From Allocoprococcus sp004560705 (lineage in GTDB: Bacteria > Bacillota > Clostridia > Lachnospirales > Lachnospiraceae): 64,000 bases of DNA. Shown here piece after piece: positions 49,688-58,402 of this stretch. The notes below the pieces were generated by a model that saw only the letters and a program-made list of their open reading frames with translations, searched no databases and was not told the DNA's origin. Both the position numbers and the translations under genes were made by a program. The stretch's first letter is position 1. Every line of letters starts with the position of its first letter. The stretch is taken from NCBI RefSeq assembly GCF_052065755.1, contig NZ_JBQHTK010000005.1:111766-175765 (forward strand). The letters run 5' to 3'.

Positions 49688-51172
49688 TTATGGGAGCAGT
49701 TCCCGCACCATTTTCTCATCAAAAGTCACCGACTCCAGATGATTCACCTCGATCTGATAGAGTGCGTTGGCTGCCAGATGCTCCGCCGCCTGCTCCAGAT
49801 CACGGATACCGCTGGTATTCTTGTAAATATCCATAACCGCATCCAGTCCTTCCGGCGTCAGTACACATTCATTGTCATACATACCGATCCGCTTCATGAC
49901 TTTCGGCAGTGCAAATCTTGAGAAAATAATCTTCTTCTCTTCCGGTGTATAATCCGGGATCTCGATCACCGCAAATCTGGACATCAAAGGTGCACTGATC
50001 TGATCCCTGTCATTAGCCGTCGCAATCGGATAAACGCCGACCGTCGGTATCATACATTCAATATAATTGTCCGTAAATCCCAGGTTATCAAGAAGCGTCA
50101 GGAGCACATCCGCCGGATTCCCGTTTCCTTTGCCGGAAGCCGCCTTGTCCAGCTCATTGATGATGAAGACCAGATTTGACTCTCCTGCCATGGCGAAGGC
50201 TTCCATGATGATTCCCGGCTTCGCATTTGCATAGATTCGAGAACTACCGGTGAGCTGCTCCGGATCATTGATGGAACTCATATCCAGCGTCGTCCACGGA
50301 AGTTTCAAAATCCTTGCAACCGCGTAAGCGATCTGGGACTTTCCGGTTCCGGCAGGTCCGATCAGCAGAAGTCCGTAAGCCGGAAGTGTGTGTGTCCGGT
50401 TGATCTGAATGATGGTCTCAATGATTCTCTGTTTCACGCGCTCCATTCCGTATAATTCTTCGTCCAGGATTCTGCGCGCCTCTTCCACATCAATGGCTTC
50501 AAAATAATTGCTCTTCCACTGTACGTTCATCATAATTGAAAGAGCTCTCTGTGCATGGCGGCGTTCCTCCTGGGAAACCTCATTGGAACGCGCGACTGCC
50601 AGATTTCTTCTCGCCCAGAGACGGATATTGTCGGGAAGCGTTCGCCCCGCACAGTTCATAAAATCCGTAATACTCTGGAGGCTGGTCAGCTTCATGCTGT
50701 CTCCCTCTTCCTCCTGATCTTCATCTTCCAGTTCCTCAGTCGGCGCGTTGCTGGAAAGGAGCCGTTCGATCATGAACTGAAGAAATCCGTCTTCCGCGGA
50801 CAGCTTGCTTCCTCCGCCAAATGCGATTTCGCGGATCTTATACACCGCATATCCTTCCGCCGTATCGGCACCGGAGAGCCGGACACTGATATGATTTTCA
50901 CCGAGCCATTTGATCAGGCTGACAAAACGCGCATCGATCTTCAGGATATCCGCCTGGACCGTCTGATTTTCTTCCTTCACTTCGAAGGCGGTGCGCTTGA
51001 CCGGATTGATGAACATTCCGCACGTGTGGTGCTTCAACGCTCCTTTCGAATTATCCAGGATCAGAATTGGATTTTCCGGTGATGTCTCAGACACGTTCGT
51101 GCGAAAGATCGTATAGGTACACTCGGAAATTTGTGCCTTTTCCGGCGAATTCTTAAAGTCAAATACTGGCAT
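49688..51172 (-). CDS. Lon-like AAA ATPase without a protease domain
   Basis: 494 residues. The N-terminal 140 residues carry no named motif. The AAA core has Walker A LLLIGPAGTGKS, Walker B LVFIINELDKAA (with Asn before the Glu), sensor-like PIATANDRD and an arginine-rich C-terminal lid. A Lon or ClpP-type protease site is absent. Such ATPases remodel other proteins; the partner is unknown. Neighbours suggest a role at the envelope but do not prove it. Confidence 0.8.
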   Translation of the reverse strand: MPVFDFKNSPEKAQISECTYTIFRTNVSETSPENPILILDNSKGALKHHTCGMFINPVKRTAFEVKEENQTVQADILKIDARFVSLIKWLGENHISVRLSGADTAEGYAVYKIREIAFGGGSKLSAEDGFLQFMIERLLSSNAPTEELEDEDQEEEGDSMKLTSLQSITDFMNCAGRTLPDNIRLWARRNLAVARSNEVSQEERRHAQRALSIMMNVQWKSNYFEAIDVEEARRILDEELYGMERVKQRIIETIIQINRTHTLPAYGLLLIGPAGTGKSQIAYAVARILKLPWTTLDMSSINDPEQLTGSSRIYANAKPGIIMEAFAMAGESNLVFIINELDKAASGKGNGNPADVLLTLLDNLGFTDNYIECMIPTVGVYPIATANDRDQISAPLMSRFAVIEIPDYTPEEKKIIFSRFALPKVMKRIGMYDNECVLTPEGLDAVMDIYKNTSGIRDLEQAAEHLAANALYQIEVNHLESVTFDEKMVRELLP

Positions 51173-51241
51173 AATAAGTTCCTCCCTGTTGTATGTATAA
51201 TTGTTATCTGTATAATAAATGTTGTTTGATAACTAAATTTT

Positions 51242-52309
51242 CTACTGCAATACCTGCCTTACCGCTTCCACCAGCTTCTGAATCTCCACCGGTTTCGCTA
51301 TGTGTCCGTTCATCCCGGCAGCTGCGGCGTTCCTCTTATCTTCTTCAAATGCATTGGCAGTCATGGCAACGACCGGTACTTCTGCAAGAGAATGATTCTC
51401 CAGATTCCGAATCGCTCTGGTCGCCTCATACCCGTTCATTACCGGCATCTGGACATCCATGAAAATGATATCATACGAATCCTCCAAAGAGGCTTTCACC
51501 TTCTCCACTGCGCGGGCACCGTTCTCGGCCGTATCCGTGCGGAATTTCATTTCCTGCAGCATATAGAGCGCGATCTCCCGGTTCAGTTCATTATCTTCCA
51601 CGAGCAGCGCATGTATGCCTTCAAATTCGGCAGAAGCGCGGTCCGTTTCGATGCCAGAATCCTGTGTACAGGTATCTTCCTTTTCTGCCTCTTCCAGAAC
51701 AAAACGGAGCGTATAACTCGTTCCTTCCCCTTTTTTGCTGTGGCATGTAATTTCACCATCCAGCATATCTACAAGCCGCTTCACAATCGGGAGTCCGAGT
51801 CCGGTGCCTTCGATTCCGGCAACCTCCTCCCCTTCTTCCCGCTCAAAGAGTTCGAACTGTTTTCTCTGGAATTTCTCGCTCATTCCGATCCCGTTGTCAC
51901 AGATACGGATCTCATACACGGAAGATTTCTCTTCGACGCGCTCTTTCTGCGAAACAGAAAAAAGGGGATCAAGAATGAGGGCACCTGTTCCGTCCGGCGC
52001 ATATTCAATTCCTTCAATGACGCCCCCATCGTCCATCATGAATTTCGACATATTCTGAAATTCATCGGGCCCAATCTCATAACCGTCTTCCACCAGTTTC
52101 TTCAAAATATCCGCCACCACAAGGTATTTATTGATCTGCGCTTCTATTCTTCTGGATGCTGCCCGCGCCGTATAGCGCGCCTGTTCTTTCTGTGTCTGTG
52201 CACTCAACTGACAGATATGATAGGCGGCACCGCCTATACCGATCAAACAAACGAAAAATACAAGCACAGTCCTGCTCCGGATCTTACGATATAATTTATG
52301 TTCTTTCAT
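51242..52309 (-). CDS. Hybrid sensor kinase/response regulator with internal deletion
   Basis: About 355 residues. It starts with a membrane segment (residues 8-28) and a short extracellular part. Near IEYAPDGTGALILDPLFSV the sequence jumps to the ATPase G1 box (CDNGIGM) and G2 box (GTGLGLPIVKRL), so the dimerization domain with its phospho-His and the N-box are missing. A complete receiver domain follows (MDVQMPVMNGYEATR). The reading frame is intact. Without H- and N-boxes it cannot be a normal kinase; it is probably a relic, or acts only through its receiver. Confidence 0.75.
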   Translation of the reverse strand: MKEHKLYRKIRSRTVLVFFVCLIGIGGAAYHICQLSAQTQKEQARYTARAASRRIEAQINKYLVVADILKKLVEDGYEIGPDEFQNMSKFMMDDGGVIEGIEYAPDGTGALILDPLFSVSQKERVEEKSSVYEIRICDNGIGMSEKFQRKQFELFEREEGEEVAGIEGTGLGLPIVKRLVDMLDGEITCHSKKGEGTSYTLRFVLEEAEKEDTCTQDSGIETDRASAEFEGIHALLVEDNELNREIALYMLQEMKFRTDTAENGARAVEKVKASLEDSYDIIFMDVQMPVMNGYEATRAIRNLENHSLAEVPVVAMTANAFEEDKRNAAAAGMNGHIAKPVEIQKLVEAVRQVLQ

Positions 52310-52444
52310 TTCAGCCAGCTCCTTACTCAAGCACATATATGCTCAAGACATTTTTTAAATTTTACCATATAGCAGGCATCAATTCCAGTTTTTTATTTCT
52401 TTTACCTTATCCTTCGGAAGCCCCTCCTCATTTTGGGAATCCTT

Positions 52445-53347
52445 CTATTTCTCCTTTGTTCCGTGCAGCATATTCAGCAGCACATAGATCACCAGAAGCA
52501 AAAGTACCGTTCCAACCAGTATCATATACATCATCGACTCACTGACCTGCGTGCCGAAGAAATACAGGTTGCAGTCAACCGAGTCTTTGATCGCCTCGAT
52601 CACTTCAGATGGGAAATTCTGATTGCTCATCTCTTCAAATACACCCCTGAGCGCGTGATTGCGCAGAAGAGAAGTTCCGTAAGTTCCCGGAAGGAAGGAG
52701 ATCACCTTCTGCAGTCCGTCCGAGAACTGGGAAATCGGCATATAGGCGCCGCACAGAAATCCATATCCCGCACTGACGATCGTACCAACTGCGGAAATCT
52801 GTCCCTGGCTGGATAGAAAATGATTGATGATGCTTGAAATCGCGGTTCCGAACATCACCAGAAGAAATACGTCCAGCAGAAGGAGCATCACATCCTTCAC
52901 AGTCAGATACCATCCCACTTTGCGGATATACAAAAGGCACACCGCAGTTGCCGCATAACACACCAGAAGTGTGGAAATCAGTGTGGAAATATAGTATCCC
53001 AGTGCCAAAGTACTGCTTTTAACCGGTGAGATCGTAAGATCCCTTCTCGCACCGCTCACTTTATCCTGCACCATCAGCATATTGGAACAGAAAGCCACGG
53101 TCACACAGCAAACCGCAAGAAGCGATGAAGCCAGCTCTCCACCTACACAGCCGCCGATTAATTTATCAGATACGGATGCCCCTGCCGCCTCCAGCGACGA
53201 GCGGAAGGTATCCTCATACACACTGCTCAAAAAGGATGCATACAATACCAGCAAAATCATCGGTGTGATCAGCGAAGTAAAGAACATGCCTTTATCTTTA
53301 AAAAATAATTTTGTATCCCGTTTTACAAGCGCATATAATTCCCGCAT
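52445..53347 (-). CDS. ABC-2 type transporter permease
   Basis: About 300 residues with six hydrophobic segments and an extracellular loop after the first, typical of DrrB-type export permeases. Start at MRELYALVKRD (53347), directly behind the ATPase gene. Substrate unknown (drug, lipid or polysaccharide). Confidence 0.85.
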   Translation of the reverse strand: MRELYALVKRDTKLFFKDKGMFFTSLITPMILLVLYASFLSSVYEDTFRSSLEAAGASVSDKLIGGCVGGELASSLLAVCCVTVAFCSNMLMVQDKVSGARRDLTISPVKSSTLALGYYISTLISTLLVCYAATAVCLLYIRKVGWYLTVKDVMLLLLDVFLLVMFGTAISSIINHFLSSQGQISAVGTIVSAGYGFLCGAYMPISQFSDGLQKVISFLPGTYGTSLLRNHALRGVFEEMSNQNFPSEVIEAIKDSVDCNLYFFGTQVSESMMYMILVGTVLLLLVIYVLLNMLHGTKEK

Positions 53348-53348
53348 C

Positions 53349-54257
53349 CTACACACCTCCCGCCAGTTTCTTTCCGGTCACGGTAAGGAACACATCATCC
53401 ATTTTCCCTTTCGTGATCTCATAATCCTTGAATATCTCCGGATAGCGGAGGATCAGCTGTGTCGCTGCAGCCGTATTCGGTACCGATACGCGGTACGCAT
53501 CCCGGATCGCCTCATACTTTGCACCGAGCATTTTGATTTCTTCTTCCTTCGCCCCGTAAATCGTAATAAAATCTCCGGTATACAGATTCTTCAGTTCCAG
53601 CGGCGTTCCCTTCGCCACGATCTTTCCATTGTCAAGAATGATGACATAGTCCGCATCCGCCGCCTCTTCCATGTAATGCGTGGTAAGGAAAACGGTCATC
53701 TTTTCATTCTTTCTCAGATCACTGATCACACTCCAGAGCGTATTTCTCGTCTGCGGATCTAGTCCCGTCGTCGGCTCATCCAGAATCAGGATCTTCGGCC
53801 TGTGGAGCAGCGCTCTCGCAATGTCGATCCGCCTTCTCTGACCACCGGACAATTTGCCCACCGTCCGCTTCAGAATGTCTTCAAAATCCAGAAGGCGCGC
53901 CAGCTCTTTCAGTCTCATCTTAAACGCTTCCCCGGTGATCCCGTAGAGCGCCGCCCGGCTCTCCAGATTTTCCCGCACACTGAGTGCCTTATCCAGAACC
54001 GAATTCTGAAACACCACGCCAAGCTCCCGCTTCACTGCATCCACATTCTGGTCCAGATCACTTCCGTCGATCACAATTTTCCCACTGTCTTTCGAAAGCT
54101 GACCACACATAATGTTGATCGTCGTCGATTTCCCCGCCCCGTTAATGCCGAGGAAAGCAAACAGCTCTCCCTCCTTCACACAAAAGCTCAGATCCCGAAC
54201 CGCTTTCACCTCACCAAAACTCTTATTCAAATGCTTGATCTCAATAATATTTTCCAT
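53349..54257 (-). CDS. ABC transporter ATP-binding protein (DrrA-type)
   Basis: 302 residues. Walker A LGINGAGKSTTIN, signature KLSGGQRRRIDIARALL, Walker B ILILDEPTTGLDPQ, H-loop TTHYMEEAA. The C-terminal extension of about 80 residues fits daunorubicin-type exporter ATPases. I start it at MENIIEIKHLNKSFG (54257). It forms a two-gene exporter with the permease that follows. Confidence 0.9.
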   Translation of the reverse strand: MENIIEIKHLNKSFGEVKAVRDLSFCVKEGELFAFLGINGAGKSTTINIMCGQLSKDSGKIVIDGSDLDQNVDAVKRELGVVFQNSVLDKALSVRENLESRAALYGITGEAFKMRLKELARLLDFEDILKRTVGKLSGGQRRRIDIARALLHRPKILILDEPTTGLDPQTRNTLWSVISDLRKNEKMTVFLTTHYMEEAADADYVIILDNGKIVAKGTPLELKNLYTGDFITIYGAKEEEIKMLGAKYEAIRDAYRVSVPNTAAATQLILRYPEIFKDYEITKGKMDDVFLTVTGKKLAGGV

Positions 54258-54395
54258 ATTCTCTCTCCTTTGCGAAGCCGGATCTCTTTCATCCTTTTTC
54301 AATATTGTAAACGAAACAGGAATTTTGCGATAGAACGTAATTATACCGAAATGTGTCAATTATTTAGATTGTTTATTGTTCATATGGTACGAAGA

Positions 54396-55982
54396 TTAGA
54401 ATTCCATCATCTCTATTGCACATTGATGAACTTTCGTCTTTTTGTCATAATTGATGCCAACCAGCAAAATGTTTCCACTGTACTGCATCAATGATTCTGG
54501 ATATTTCTTTTCCTTAATCTGTTTCAATGCTGTATCCACCGTTTTATTCCATTTGAGTTCCACCACCAGGGCCGGATAATCCATAACGTATTCCGGCTTT
54601 GGAATATACACAAAATCCGCAAATCCTCGCCCCGTCGGAAGTTCCCGAATTGGCTTAAAATAATACTGCATGGAACTCAAAAAAGCGATGGAAAGTACAC
54701 TACTTAAAGCATTTTCATTATTATACTGTATGGCTGACGCATATTCATCATGAATCTTTTCTATGCCAGCAGCGACTTCTTCTGCTTCCATATCCAATGT
54801 AGCATTTAATAAGTTGACCGACTGCTGCTCAAACGCAATTAATTCATTCCACTTCTTTTTCTTTGTAGCAGAAATAAACTCCTGCCGGATTTCTTCATTT
54901 GGGATGTAAGCAGTTTTCTTCTTCTGGTCATATGCAAGATATCCAAGATGAATGAGCAGCGTCAGAACATCTTCTTTGTCAATAAAGCTGACCATATCGT
55001 TCTGAAAAAATGACGTATCCACCTCGATTGATGCGCCAGAGATCATTTCAATGATCGAAGTTTTCAATCCATCAAAATCCATGTCGATATAAGGCCTTAT
55101 AGATTCAAATGTCCCTGTCTGGGACCAGTAACTTTGAAAATTGCCCCTGTCCATCACACTTATAACAGCTCTCGGATTATAAATATGCAGATCAGAAAGT
55201 AGATAGCCATCATACCAGCGCTCAACTCCTCTGAAATCCCTATTATACTTTTCGCACAGTTCCTTAACTTCCTCTTCTGTAAATCCAACATAAGGAGCAA
55301 GCACGCCTGCATCAAGCATCGTATATTCCTCAAAATTATTTAACGCTGACTGCGTTTTTACTTTTTTGATCGGCAGGATTCCTGTCAGATATGCAAGACT
55401 GATAAACTTTGTAGGCTCATTACCCTTAAACATACCTTTCAAAAAATCAATATACTGCTCCTGTATTTCTCTGTTATCCGCTTCATCACGAATGAGAACA
55501 TCCCATTCATCAATGATGACTATGAATTTATTTCCTGTTGCAGTATAAATCTGTGACATTGCATCGGGAAGCGAACTCACCGAATCTGCAAGGATGCCCG
55601 GATACGCTGTTTTTAATTCCTCTATTGTACTTTTTTCAATAAATTCAACCACATGTTCCGGCCCATTAGCCGGAGCCAGACACCACTGAATGTCCAAATG
55701 GATCACATCATATTTATTCAAGTATTTTTCGAAAGAATCCATGCTGCTGATCTGTAAACCAGAAAACATTTCTTTCGAATCACAGCCCTTACTATAGTAT
55801 GCTGTAAGCATATTAGCCGCAATTGATTTGCCAAAACGGCGCGGGCGGCTGTTGCAGATAAAAGCCTTCATGGTATCGATCGCTTTATTAGTGTATTCGA
55901 TTAATCCGGTCTTATCTACATATATTTCGGAGTTCAGTGTGATCTGAAATGCACGATTATTCGGATTCAAGAATCTTCCCAT
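54396..55982 (-). CDS. AAA-ATPase with C-terminal PD-(D/E)XK nuclease-like domain
   Basis: 528 residues of a family abundant in Clostridia and Bacteroidetes (AAA-ATPase_like plus PDDEXK_9). The N-terminus is characteristic (NSEIYVDKTGLIEYTNK; RPRRFGKSIAANML as P-loop), and IVIIDEWDVLI is the Walker B. The nuclease-like motif is near the C-terminus (FADFVYIPKP, ALVVELKWNK). Function unknown; often in mobile or variable regions. A fragment of a relative lies at 57460. Confidence 0.9.
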   Translation of the reverse strand: MGRFLNPNNRAFQITLNSEIYVDKTGLIEYTNKAIDTMKAFICNSRPRRFGKSIAANMLTAYYSKGCDSKEMFSGLQISSMDSFEKYLNKYDVIHLDIQWCLAPANGPEHVVEFIEKSTIEELKTAYPGILADSVSSLPDAMSQIYTATGNKFIVIIDEWDVLIRDEADNREIQEQYIDFLKGMFKGNEPTKFISLAYLTGILPIKKVKTQSALNNFEEYTMLDAGVLAPYVGFTEEEVKELCEKYNRDFRGVERWYDGYLLSDLHIYNPRAVISVMDRGNFQSYWSQTGTFESIRPYIDMDFDGLKTSIIEMISGASIEVDTSFFQNDMVSFIDKEDVLTLLIHLGYLAYDQKKKTAYIPNEEIRQEFISATKKKKWNELIAFEQQSVNLLNATLDMEAEEVAAGIEKIHDEYASAIQYNNENALSSVLSIAFLSSMQYYFKPIRELPTGRGFADFVYIPKPEYVMDYPALVVELKWNKTVDTALKQIKEKKYPESLMQYSGNILLVGINYDKKTKVHQCAIEMMEF

Positions 55983-56150
55983 TTGCCCATACTCCTTCCA
56001 AAAGTGTCATTCATTTTGATTGAATTGTACCATACGAAAGTAGCAAAAGCAATCCACACGCCCAAAAACTCGATGCATAACCTTTGGTAACGCTTACCGC
56101 TTTCACCCAGGCCTTTTATGGAAACGCCACCGGCGTTCTTTCCAATAAAG

Positions 56151-56195
56151 AAAAAAGCAGGCAAAATCTTCTTAATTCCGATTTTACCTGCTTTT
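56151..56195 (-). terminator. Terminator after the nucleotidyltransferase gene
   Basis: Minus strand: AAAAGCAGGTAAAATC and GATTTTGCCTGCTTTT pair with one mismatch around a 10-nt loop, then TTT. The rest of 55983-56150 holds no gene I can support. Confidence 0.8.
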
Positions 56196-56202
56196 CATCA
56201 TT

Positions 56203-57153
56203 CTATAAATCTGAATACAATTCTTCCTGATAAAGCCCGTCGCTGATCAGTTTCTTGAAACTTTCCATAACCGCTTCTTTATCTTCCTTATATGTAACGC
56301 CAAACCATTTATCTTTGGTCTCCAACACCTTAACAGTATATTTTTCTCCACGGATCAGTCCACCGATCAGGGTCGGAAGTAAATACTCTGCTTTCAAAGG
56401 ATTCTCCGGAACATCTTTCTCAAAGAAGGTGCGGAACTCTTCTTCCAGAACCTTAAGAAACACCGGTGCACATCCTTCCTCTGCCGGGAAGCCCCACATA
56501 TTCATGGAAACATAAGACTCCGGATCAAGCTTCACTCCGTCAGCCGATGCACCGACAACTCCTGATTCATCAACCGTTTTCACGATATTGCCGGTTTCCA
56601 CCACATCGATAACATGAGTATGACCCTCTTCCACTTTGCAGACACCTCGCGTCACACCGCCATTATCGGATAATGTATTTTTCAAAATGAATCCCGCCAT
56701 GGCAATTGCATTGTCTGCATGATCTACTACCAGCCAGTCATGCATCTGACGGTACGCTTCTTTTCCATAATAATCGTCTGCATTGATCACCATGAACGGC
56801 TCATGGATCTCATCCTTCGCAGCTAGGACGGCCTGTCCGGTTCCCCACGGCTTGGTACGACCCGCAGGAACTTCAGCCGGAATATCGTTCAGATCCTGGA
56901 ACGCATAGGCCACTTCAACGCCCTTCTTACCACATACAGCTTCAATACGATTTCCGATCCGCTCTCGGAAATCAGATTCGATATCCTTGCGGATGACAAA
57001 AATAATCTTGTTAAATCCGGCCTCAATCGCGTCATGAATCGAATAATCCATGATGATCTCGTCATGCAATCCGACAGGTTCCAACTGTTTGATTCCTCCA
57101 CCGAAACGAGAACCGATACCGGCGGCCATGATTAATAATGTTGTCTTTTTCAA
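56203..57153 (-). CDS. Sugar-phosphate nucleotidyltransferase
   Basis: 316 residues. The N-terminal signature LIMAAGIGSRFGGGIKQLEPVG and the metal site VINADDYYG define the NTP-transferase fold. It makes an NDP-sugar from a sugar-1-phosphate; the sugar cannot be read from sequence. It is not a clear GalU. The closeness of the rfb operon suggests supply of surface polysaccharide precursors. Confidence 0.88.
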   Translation of the reverse strand: MKKTTLLIMAAGIGSRFGGGIKQLEPVGLHDEIIMDYSIHDAIEAGFNKIIFVIRKDIESDFRERIGNRIEAVCGKKGVEVAYAFQDLNDIPAEVPAGRTKPWGTGQAVLAAKDEIHEPFMVINADDYYGKEAYRQMHDWLVVDHADNAIAMAGFILKNTLSDNGGVTRGVCKVEEGHTHVIDVVETGNIVKTVDESGVVGASADGVKLDPESYVSMNMWGFPAEEGCAPVFLKVLEEEFRTFFEKDVPENPLKAEYLLPTLIGGLIRGEKYTVKVLETKDKWFGVTYKEDKEAVMESFKKLISDGLYQEELYSDL

Positions 57154-57189
57154 AATATTATTTCCTCCTGCACTCTTAATTCATCTCAA

Positions 57190-57282
57190 CTAAATCTCAG
57201 ACTCAAACGGGCTCTCCGCATCCGGATCATAATACTGTTCACAATCCGCCTGCCAGTCTTCATATTCATTTACTTCTGGCAT
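57190..57282 (-). pseudogene. 30-residue acidic coding fragment
   Basis: The frame MPEVNEYEDWQADCEQYYDP and onward to a TAG looks like protein (acidic, aromatic, no low complexity) but has no clear ribosome site. It may be the tail of a lost gene or a tiny protein. No family recognised. Confidence 0.35.
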
Positions 57283-57459
57283 TTGACAGAGCCTCATTTA
57301 CACTAGAAATATCACCTACTCGAAAGAAATGAGTTCCGACGATCATTTGTAACCAAATCCTTACATCAAAATAATGTTAGCATAGGAAGAAGCAATTATC
57401 AATCTATTTCTCATATTTCTCGATCATGCAATGATATTCTTTACTCCTGGGCTCATAGC

Positions 57460-57585
57460 TTATTCCGTGTGGATTTTTTCAATGATGTTTGCAACTGATT
57501 CTCCATCCAGATTCAGCGTGGCTTCAAGGAGGCGTTCGGATTCTTTCTGAAAAGAAATATCATCATTTCTTTGAAGTCTTTATAT
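57460..57585 (-). pseudogene. Fragment of an AAA-ATPase/PD-(D/E)XK gene
   Basis: Minus-strand FQKESERLLEATLNLDGE and VANIIEKIHTE matches the segment that precedes the nuclease domain in the intact relative at 54396 (SVNLLNATLDMEAEEVAAGIEKIHDEY). The frame ends at TAA and both sides have lost coding character. Confidence 0.6.
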
Positions 57586-57644
57586 TCTTGTACAGCGCCC
57601 ACCAATACTAAAATTAGGAGACAATCTCTTCTATCGAACGAATG

Positions 57645-57674
57645 GTTTTGACATGTTGGTTTACGGATTACAAC
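57645..57674. repeat. 30-bp repeat, copy 1
   Basis: It matches 58363-58392 at 27 of 30 positions (shared core TTTTGACATGTT and CGGATTACA). The two copies bracket a ~700-bp stretch of gene fragments. Confidence 0.7.
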
Positions 57675-57691
57675 TTTTTTGGATATTCAGA

Positions 57692-57955
57692 TTAATTTGC
57701 AAGCGCAATCTGAGCCTCATTCGTTGTCACTGTATTTCCGCTGCCATCTGTAATGACACAACGGTATTTCTGTCCAATACGGCTTTCTGTAATATTTACT
57801 TTTATCTGCTTCGTACGTGCACCTGTCATAGAAGAATTTTTCCACATATTGGATCCTTTATTACAGTACTGCCACTGGTACGTCAGTCCTTCGCCTTCTT
57901 GTAATCCCGACTCCAACCTATCAATTAGACTGCTCTCCCAAACAAAATGATTCAA
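57692..57955 (-). pseudogene. Ig-like domain fragment of a surface protein
   Basis: 87 codons. EGLTYQWQYCNKGSNMWKNS, then GQKYRCVITDGSGNTVTTNE is the repeat signature of bacterial Ig-like domains in large Lachnospiraceae surface proteins. There is no signal peptide or anchor, so this is one domain left from a larger gene. Confidence 0.6.
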
Positions 57956-58086
57956 CAGAAGATCCTGCCATACCAGAGAATACAGATAATCTTCCGTTTC
58001 ATTCTGTGGATGTATCGAAGTTGAAGGTTGTCGTGGTTGATAAGAACACCATCCGGGATGCCAGCAGATTTAAGATGACAAAATAA
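57952..58086 (+). pseudogene. C-terminal coding fragment, unknown protein
   Basis: Plus-strand frame with EDPAIPENTDNLPFHSVDVS and KLKVVVVDKNTIRDASRFKM, ending in TAA. A hairpin terminator follows at 58111. It reads like the true 3' end of a gene whose body is gone; the preceding 260 bp are antisense to the Ig-like fragment. Confidence 0.45.
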
Positions 58087-58110
58087 TTTTCTACTACTTA
58101 TAAAAAACTT

Positions 58111-58137
58111 CACCCGGCCAAGCAGTGCCGGGTGTTA
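58111..58137 (+). terminator. Hairpin after the plus-strand fragment
   Basis: CACCCGGC and GCCGGGTG form a perfect 8-bp stem with an 8-nt loop, then TTATT. On the minus strand it is followed by AAGTTTTTT, so it could end transcription in either direction. The stretch 58138-58360 contains short open frames on both strands, none of which I can support. Confidence 0.65.
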
Positions 58138-58362
58138 TTCGTATTATGATCGTTGATCCAACAATACCTACAATCATATATGCGGGACAAACGATAGTAT
58201 TTTTGACAACATCTATTCCGGATATTTTTACTGATGCGGAACCAAGGAATAAGATAATTACGTAAGTACATGTAATATATGTATGGTGAGTTATCATTTT
58301 TTACAAAAGATCACCATTTCAAATCAAATGAAATTAGCTATGATTTATACTTTTGCCGAATT

Positions 58363-58392
58363 GTTTTGACATGTTAGTTTCCGGATTACACC
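58363..58392. repeat. 30-bp repeat, copy 2
   Basis: Second copy of the repeat at 57645-57674, three mismatches. It lies just downstream of the MerR-methyltransferase gene. Confidence 0.7.
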
Positions 58393-58402
58393 TGTGTTAA
58401 AT

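Noticed and set aside
55967..56164. A 65-codon frame before the AAA/PD-(D/E)XK gene
   Set aside because: It has no ribosome site, runs into the next gene in another frame and lacks any recognisable pattern.
58094..58297. Short hydrophobic minus-strand frame and an overlapping 39-codon plus-strand frame
   Set aside because: Neither has a ribosome site or family signature, and they overlap each other and a hairpin terminator.
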